Source of the DNA: Sthenelais limicola | Taxonomy: Eukaryota > Annelida > Polychaeta > Phyllodocida > Sigalionidae | Assembly (NCBI GenBank): GCA_942159475.1 | Contig: OW804097.1 | Location: forward strand, 55,386,986 to 55,450,985 | DNA length: 64,000 bases | Reading direction: 5' to 3' | Part shown: positions 58,190 to 64,000 of the stretch, in pieces | How the letters are laid out: each line of letters starts with the position of its first letter | How positions within the stretch are numbered: the first letter of the stretch is position 1 | Translations under genes and position numbers: made by a program | Notes under the pieces: model-generated | What the model was told of the DNA's origin: nothing | The model's input: the letters and a program-made list of their open reading frames with translations, nothing else | The model's database searches: none

Positions 58190-60563
58190 AACAATGTTAC
58201 CAGTGTGCCACTTTTGGCAGGGGCGCTCGGAGCGCCACCCCGCGGAATGTGTGGGCTACCACAACCCCATTAGTCCTAGAAGCCTATTCCAACAAAATAG
58301 AGGACAAAAGGTTGAGAACAGGAGTAAGGATGGAGGCAATGACAAGGAACCTCCTTGTCCTGCATCTCCCATACCTCCACCTCCACCTCCAACAGATCCC
58401 TCTACAGCAAAAACTCCAGCAACTCCCTCCACCTCTGGTGCAAAGGCTACTACCCAGAGCCCAAGTGTGAGAGAGTTAGCGGGAGAGTATGAAAAAAGGA
58501 GGCTGAACAGGGATTTTGAAAAAAGAAACCTTATTACAAGCCCAAGGCTGACAAGATCTGGCCAACCCTTGGATGGTCAGACCACAACAATAGAGCAACA
58601 GCAGATGCAAGAACCTGTAAAAATATCCAACAGGTTTGAATCCCTCACTAACCATAATGGATCATAAACATACCATCCTGCAATGGAATTGCAGAGGTTT
58701 TAGAGCCAACCTGGAGTCATTGCAACTTCTTTGCAAAGACTTCAACCCAGTGGCACTAGCCCTGCAAGAAATAAAGACAATAAAGCCACAACATATAAAA
58801 CTAAGAGGCTATGAAGTATACCTGAAACTCCCTGATGGTGATACACCAAAGGGAGGAGTAAGTCTATTCATAGCCTGTGAACATCCACAACAGGAAATAC
58901 ATTTAGACACCCAACTGCAGGCTGTTGCTGCTCGTATAACCTTAAATACACCGGTCACACTCTGTTGTCTGTACCTACCACCAGACAAGAGTGTCTCTCA
59001 GACAGAACTAACAGGAATAATTAACCAACTCCCATCCCCATTCATATTGATGGGTGACTTTAACGCTCACAATACTGTCTGGGGGGACTCAAAGATTGAT
59101 GGAAAGGAGAGAATGATTGAGAGAATCATTGACCGCAAGTCATTGTGCCTCTTCAACAGGAAGGAAGCAACCTACCATCATCCTGCTTCTGGAACATTCT
59201 CCTCCATTGACCTCTCTTTGAGTGATGCTTCAGTATTTGCTGATTTTGACTGGAAAGTACATCATGACCTTTGTGGTAGTGACCACTTTCCAATCATTAT
59301 CCAGACTGAACGGAAAAACAAAGACACCGAGCGTCCACCTAGGTGGAACATAGCAAAGGCTGACAAAAGAAATGCAAACAATCATTTCGTTCATGGCCAC
59401 TGATAAAGGAAAGGGAAGAACATCCTGCCGAGTACTTTGCCAATAACCTTAGGGAAATCAGTGCCATGTGCATTGGGAAAACCTCCATCACACAAAAGAG
59501 ACAAAAATGCCCCTGGTTCAATGAGCGATGCCAGGAGGCCAGGAGGGAAAGAACAAGCCTCAACACTAGAGCCATCACAAAGCAAACTTTCAAGCAGGCG
59601 AGGAGAGAATCATTCCACACCTATGTGGGTTCACTCTCCAAATCCACTCCTATGCGAAAAGTATTCCAACAGATTCGGAAGCTTAACAGGGACCCTCCAC
59701 CTACAGTACGTCATCTTCAGGATGGACCTGTAAAGGTGGAGACCCCTAAGGAAATTGCAGACACCATGGCTGAGCAATTCAGGAAGGTGTCATCTAGTGA
59801 CAACTGCTCAGATCAGTTCCTGAGTCATAAAACTAAATGTGAGAGACAGAAGCTCAACTTTGAATCCCGTAATGAGGAAAGCTACAACAAGCCTTTCACC
59901 AAGGATGAGTTGCAGCATGCGCTCTCACAAGCAAAAGACTCCTGCCCTGGACCAGATGACATCCATTACCAGATGTTGAAACACTTACCAGAGGAAACCA
60001 TGCTCCTTCTTCTGGAGGTGTACAACGACATCTGGGTCACCGGAAATTATCCACCATCGTGGTCAGAGGCAATAGTTGTGCCAATTCCTAAACCAGGAAA
60101 AAACCCCAACGTTGGCCTCTAGCTACCGTCCAATAGCCATGACCAGTTGTGTGGCCAAAACAATGGAAAGATTGGTGAACAGGCTAGTCTACTTTCTTGA
60201 ATCGAAAGGGCACCTTTCAGTTCACCAATCCGGATTTCGTCAAGGACGCAGCACAACAGATCACCTAGTGAGCCTGGAGAGCTGGATCCGAGATGGGTTT
60301 GCTAACAAAGAACATGTGGTCAGTGTCTTCTTTGACCTGGAGAAGGCATATGATACCACCTGGAGGTATGGGATCATGAGAGACATTCACAAGCTGGGTT
60401 TGAGAGGAAGACTGACTGGATTTATTGGAAACTTCCTGACGGATAGATCTTTCCAAGTCCGCCTAGGGTCAGTCCTCTCCGAAAGTGAAGAGCAGGAAAT
60501 GGGTGTACCCCAAGGCTGTATCCTCTCAGTGACCCTCTTCAGTGTTAAGATCAACAGCATCAC
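58190..60563 (+). mobile_element. Truncated I/Nimb-like LINE
   Basis: Contains the end of ORF1, the endonuclease and the first half of the RT. It is cut in the RT just before the YxDD box and joined at about 60564 to an unrelated ~95 bp tail with AACCA repeats. The style of the endonuclease start (LQWNCRGFRAN) and the RT blocks fit the I/Nimb group. At least two frameshifts are present. Confidence 0.8.
58194..58667 (+). pseudogene. LINE ORF1, C-terminal part
   Basis: About 157 residues remain. It starts near a Cys/His stretch (VCHFWQGRSERHPAECVGYH) that could be the last part of a zinc-knuckle array, then a Pro/Ser/Thr-rich region (PIPPPPPPTDPS) and a charged end. The 5' part of ORF1 is missing. 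Its TAA (58665-58667) overlaps the ORF2 start at ATG 58657. Confidence 0.6.
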
Positions 60564-60579
60564 TAATTTCACAGAATAA
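58657..60579 (+). pseudogene. LINE ORF2 (endonuclease-RT), frameshifted and truncated
   Basis: The endonuclease is complete in frame 58657-59403: LQWNCRGFRAN, ALQEIKT, LMGDFNAHNTVWGD, GSDHFPII. A frameshift near 59400 leads to 59420-60122 (CPWFNERCQEARRERTS, CPGPDDIHYQMLKHLP, KPGK), and a second, in an A run near 60098-60104, leads to SSYRPIAMTS, QSGFRQGRSTTDHL, FFDLEKAYDTTW and MGVPQGCILSVTLF. The frame is lost at INSITNFTE, where the tail sequence begins, so the catalytic YxDD box, thumb and any RNase H are absent. The copy is dead. In this family ORF2 would run well over 1000 residues. Confidence 0.85.
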
Positions 60580-60660
60580 AATAATAAAACCACAGTATAT
60601 CTGCTAACTTTTAATTACTATTAGCGGAGGTGAAACTAACCAAACCAAACCAAACCAAAC
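60566..60660 (+). mobile_element. Short retroposon tail with (AACCA)n, copy 2
   Basis: TTTCACAGAATAAAATAATA opens a ~95 bp unit shared with 62312-62406, continuing with CAGTATATCTGCTAAC and a GCTAA/TTAGC stem and ending in AACCA repeats. Its left edge coincides with the break in the LINE RT. Confidence 0.7.
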
Positions 60661-61560
60661 TCACCTAGACTTGTCTAGGTCTTCTCCTTTGTTTATTTTT
60701 GGCACAGGGTGGATAACATATAACACATGCTTAAACAATACAACCTAAAATTTTTTACAAATCATTCCCTGACGTACAGACCTGAGGATTATTGAATTTG
60801 ATTATTGTGTATTCATCAAAGATAGGTGTTGACCGATGACTTTTATATATTTTGTTTAAGTTTTTTGTCCATACTAGCCAGCTGTCTAAAGTTGGATATC
60901 GTAGAAAACCAATTTTGTGGGACAAACTTTGAAGGGTTCCAGGGAAGAAACCAAAATAGGATATTTTTAAAAAAGTGAATAAAAATTGTGGATATGATGT
61001 TTTTAAGGCGTCAGAAGCTAGAAATACGAAATAAATCATTAATTGTTCATTTTATTGATTGTTTTCATTAAGTATGTTGGCAATTTTGGCCATTTTCATA
61101 CATCTAACCTGAAATTTCAACTAGAAATATTCTTAAGTATAATAACATGTAACATTTTTAATATTAACATTTTAATTTTTTTAAAAATAATACTGTTACT
61201 TACAAGGAGCTGGCATTGGGTATCTCCGACCAGCTGAGTACAGCCTGCAGGGAGGGAAGATGGTCTCTCAATTTTAAGATTTAGGAGAACATCTGTGCCC
61301 ACTCCCACAGTTGTCAATGGTGACAATGTCATCAAGTATCTAAGAACTGCTGGTCTCTTCTCTTTGTTATAGTCTCTTTCATACAAAACCAAACTTTTTT
61401 TTATTGTTATAGCCATTTTATTTTTCTGTTTTATTTGTTTGTATTATTTACAGCTGGACTGTAAACTAAATCACTTTGCTCATCGCATCACTTATGGAAA
61501 GTAAATGGTCGACAAACCCCTAGATTGCCGCTGCAACCATCTTCCTGTGACTCAGGACAT
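60661..61560. other. Non-coding stretch
   Basis: A small hairpin ACCTAGAC-TT-GTCTAGGT lies at about 60664-60681. AT-rich, no gene. Confidence 0.45.
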
Positions 61561-62170
61561 CTGCCTATAACTCTGATGCCCCGGGGGCATCATACATAAC
61601 CATAGCTGCCTATAACTCTGATGCCCCGGGGCATCATACATACCTATAGCTGCCTATAACTCTGATGCCCCAGGGGCATCATACATAATGATAGCTGCCT
61701 ATAACTCTGATGCCCCGGGGGCATCATACATACCTATAGCTGCCTATAACTCTGATGCCCCAGAATAATACTTAGGATATATCATGAATGAAATCGAAAT
61801 ATAACTTAATGTAATTGTACTTAGTTTCATGACCAAGTAATAGAATAATACTTAATTGTCACTGGTCAAATCAATAAGGCCACCAAAAATAGGTGTGTTT
61901 CCGGTTACCCCCACCACCAACCCCTCATACATAATGATAGCTGCCTATAACTCTGATGCCCCGGGGGCATCATACATACCTATAGCTGCCTATAACTCTG
62001 ATGCCCCAGAATAATACTTAGGATATATCATGAATGAAATCGAAATATAACTTAATGTAATTGTACTTAGTTTCATGACCAAGTAATAGAATAATACTTA
62101 ATTGTCACTGGTCAAATCAATAAGGCCACCAAAAATAGGTGTGTTTCCGGTTACCCCCACCACCAACCCC
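61561..62170 (+). repeat. 45 bp tandem repeats with palindromic core, plus ~242 bp duplication
   Basis: CTGCCTATAACTCTGATGCC followed by CCGGGGGCATCATACATA is repeated at 61561, 61606, 61650, 61695 and partly at 61739, each with a GATGCCCC/GGGGCATC palindrome. A block of ~190 bp (CAGAATAATACTTAGGATAT onward) and the last units repeat at 61936-62166. Confidence 0.85.
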
Positions 62171-62311
62171 CTACATAGAAAAACATTCCCCTCCCTGCCT
62201 TTCTTTGGCCTAAATTGAAAACATTTCCCTCTTTACCAATGTATAAACACCCCACCTATTAGCTAACGCTGTGTTGGTAAATAATCCATCACTCCGTCAG
62301 CCTCATTCCTT

Positions 62312-62406
62312 TCACAGAATAAAATAATAAAACCACAGTATATCTGCTAACTTTTAATTACTATTAGCGGAGGTGAAACTAACCAAACCAAACCAAACCA
62401 AACCAA
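62312..62406 (+). mobile_element. Short retroposon tail with (AACCA)n, copy 3
   Basis: Same unit as at 60566, nearly identical, ending in five AACCA repeats. It abuts the 79 bp satellite. Confidence 0.7.
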
Positions 62407-62410
62407 ACTC

Positions 62411-63982
62411 TTGTACTCATAGAGAGTATATAGCATAGGCCCTCAGGGCCTGAGATTGAGTAGGGAGGCCCTCAAGGCATCCACTATTATTATACTCATA
62501 GAGAGTATATAGCATAGGCCCCCAGGGCCTGAGATTGAGTAGGGAGGCCCTCAGGGCATCCACTATTATTATACTCATAGAGAGTATATAGCATAGGCCC
62601 TCAGGGCCTGAGATTGAGTAGGGAGGCCCTCAGGGCATTCACTATTATGATACACATAGAGAGTATATAGCATAGGCCCCCAGGGCCTGAGATTGAGTAT
62701 GGAGGCCCTCAGGGCATCTAGTATATGATACACATAGAGAGTATATAGCATAGGCCCTCAGGGCCTGAGATTGCATAGGGAAGCCCTCAGGGCATCCACT
62801 ATTATTATACTCATAGAGAGTATATAGCATAGGCCCCCAGGGCCTGAGATTGAGTATGGAGGCCCTCAGGGCATCCACTATTATTATACTCATAGAGAGT
62901 ATATAGCATAGGCCCCCAGGGCCTGAGATTGAGTAGGGAGGCCCTCAGGGCATCCACTATTATTATACTCATAGAGAGTATATAGCATAGGCCCCCAGGG
63001 CCTGAGATTGAGTAGGGAGGCCCTCAGGGCATTCACTATTATGATACACATAGAGAGTATATAGCATAGGCCCTCAGGGCCTGAGATTGAGTAGGGAGGC
63101 CCTCAGGGCATTCACTATTATGATACACATAGAGAGTATATAGCATAGGCCCCCAGGGCCTGAGATTGAGTATGGAGGCCCTCAGGGCATCTAGTATATG
63201 ATACACATAGAGAGTATATAGCATAGGCCCTCAGGGCCTGAGATTGCATAGGGAAGCCCTCAGGGCATCCACTATTATTATACTCATAGAGAGTATATAG
63301 CATAGGCCCCCAGGGCCTGAGATTGAGTATGGAGGCCCTCAGGGCATTCACTATTATTATACTCATAGAGAGTATATAGCATAGGCCCCCAGGGCCTGAG
63401 ATTGAGTAGGGAGGCCCTCAGGGCATTCACTATTATTATACTCATAGAGAGTATATAGCATAGGCCCCCAGGGCCTGAGATTGAGTAGGGAGGCCCTCAG
63501 GGCATTCACTATTATTATACTCATAGAGAGTATATAGCATAGGCCCCCAGGGCCTGAGATTGGGTAGGGAGGCCCTCAGGGCATCCACTATTATTATACT
63601 CATAGAGAGTATATAGCATAGGCCCCCAGGGCACGAGTTTGAGTAGGGAGGCCCTCAGGGCATTCACTATTATGATACACATAGAGAGTATATAGCATAG
63701 GCCCCCAGGGCACGAGATTGAGTATGGAGGCCCTCAGGGCATCTAGTATATGATACACATAGAGAGTATATAGCATAGGCCCTCAGGGCCTGAGATTGAG
63801 TAGGGAGGCCCTCAGGGCATCCACTATTAATTTACTCATAGAGAGTATATAGCATAGGCCCCCAGGGCCTGAGATTGAGTAGGGAGGCCCTCAGGGCATT
63901 CACTATTATTATACTCATAGAGTATATAGCATAGGCCCCCAGGGCCTGAGATTGAGTAGGGAGGCCCTCAGGGCATCCACTA
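62411..63982. repeat. 79 bp satellite with higher-order repeats
   Basis: About 20 monomers with TACTCATAGAGAGTATATAG, CATAGGCCCCCAGGGCCTGA and GGAGGCCCTCAGGGCAT blocks. Each monomer has two GGCCCTCAGGGC-type palindromes. Variant monomers (TATGATACACATAG start and CATCTAGTATATG end) recur at offsets of about 473 (six monomers) and 552 bp (seven), which shows higher-order structure. Minus-strand frames across it are artefacts. The array ends at about 63982, near the right edge. Confidence 0.95.
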
Positions 63983-64000
63983 AACAAAGCGATAATATGA

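Noticed and set aside
62645..63366. Two almost identical 82-residue minus-strand frames
   Set aside because: They arise from the higher-order repeat of the 79 bp satellite.

Overview
The window is nuclear DNA of an animal, most likely a marine invertebrate; I cannot name the species. The reasons are GT-AG introns, AATAAA polyadenylation signals, long AT-rich non-coding stretches, and a dense mix of Ty1/copia, non-LTR, LTR-derived and cut-and-paste elements, with many mini- and microsatellites. Little of it is host coding sequence.

Host genes. A Lys/Ser/Thr/Pro-rich reading frame enters from the left edge and stops at 514, followed by a 3' UTR with AATAAA near 1032. The one well supported host gene runs on the + strand from about 14209 to 34110. 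Its visible exons (14209-14907, 15646-15758, 27557-27698, 32446-32840) join in phase and give about 443 residues: a helical, TPR-like protein ending in a J-like module with HPD. Its introns hold most of the elements between 15 and 32 kb, including a 6 kb antisense LINE.

Mobile elements. 2469-2962 is a hAT-like MITE caught in one copy of a tandem duplication. 6337-11127 is a nearly pristine Ty1/copia element on the minus strand: 1314-residue gag-pol, 185 bp LTRs differing at one base, 5 bp target duplication, half-tRNA-iMet primer site. 16827-18001 is a CAGAGCTGCCAAC-ended transposon. 19281-25350 is a full-length LINE with a separate SGNH-hydrolase frame and a mutated RT catalytic motif (YADN). 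28906-29372 is a MULE-like MITE. 38564-38858 is a 295 bp miniature LTR element whose 5' LTR contains a tRNA-like Pol III unit. 40201-40621 is a solo LTR whose termini match that miniature element. 41772-44806 is a degraded composite with GGGACTGTTCAT ends and TTA duplications. 51769-55430 is a foldback-like element with long TTAACGT-rich inverted ends. 58190-60563 is a truncated I/Nimb-like LINE.

Repeats. The main arrays are a T-rich interrupted array (25970-26545), a 15 bp array with higher-order structure ending in a 38 bp perfect palindrome (30354-31376), an 18 bp array open in several frames (55570-56880), 45 bp units with palindromic cores (61561-62170), and a 79 bp satellite with 6- and 7-monomer higher-order repeats running to the right edge (62411-63982).

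The most interesting object is the pair formed by the tRNA-carrying miniature LTR element at 38.6 kb and the solo LTR at 40.2 kb. Together they suggest an animal analogue of the plant Cassandra design, in which a Pol III gene sits inside the LTR of a non-autonomous retrotransposon mobilised by a larger relative.
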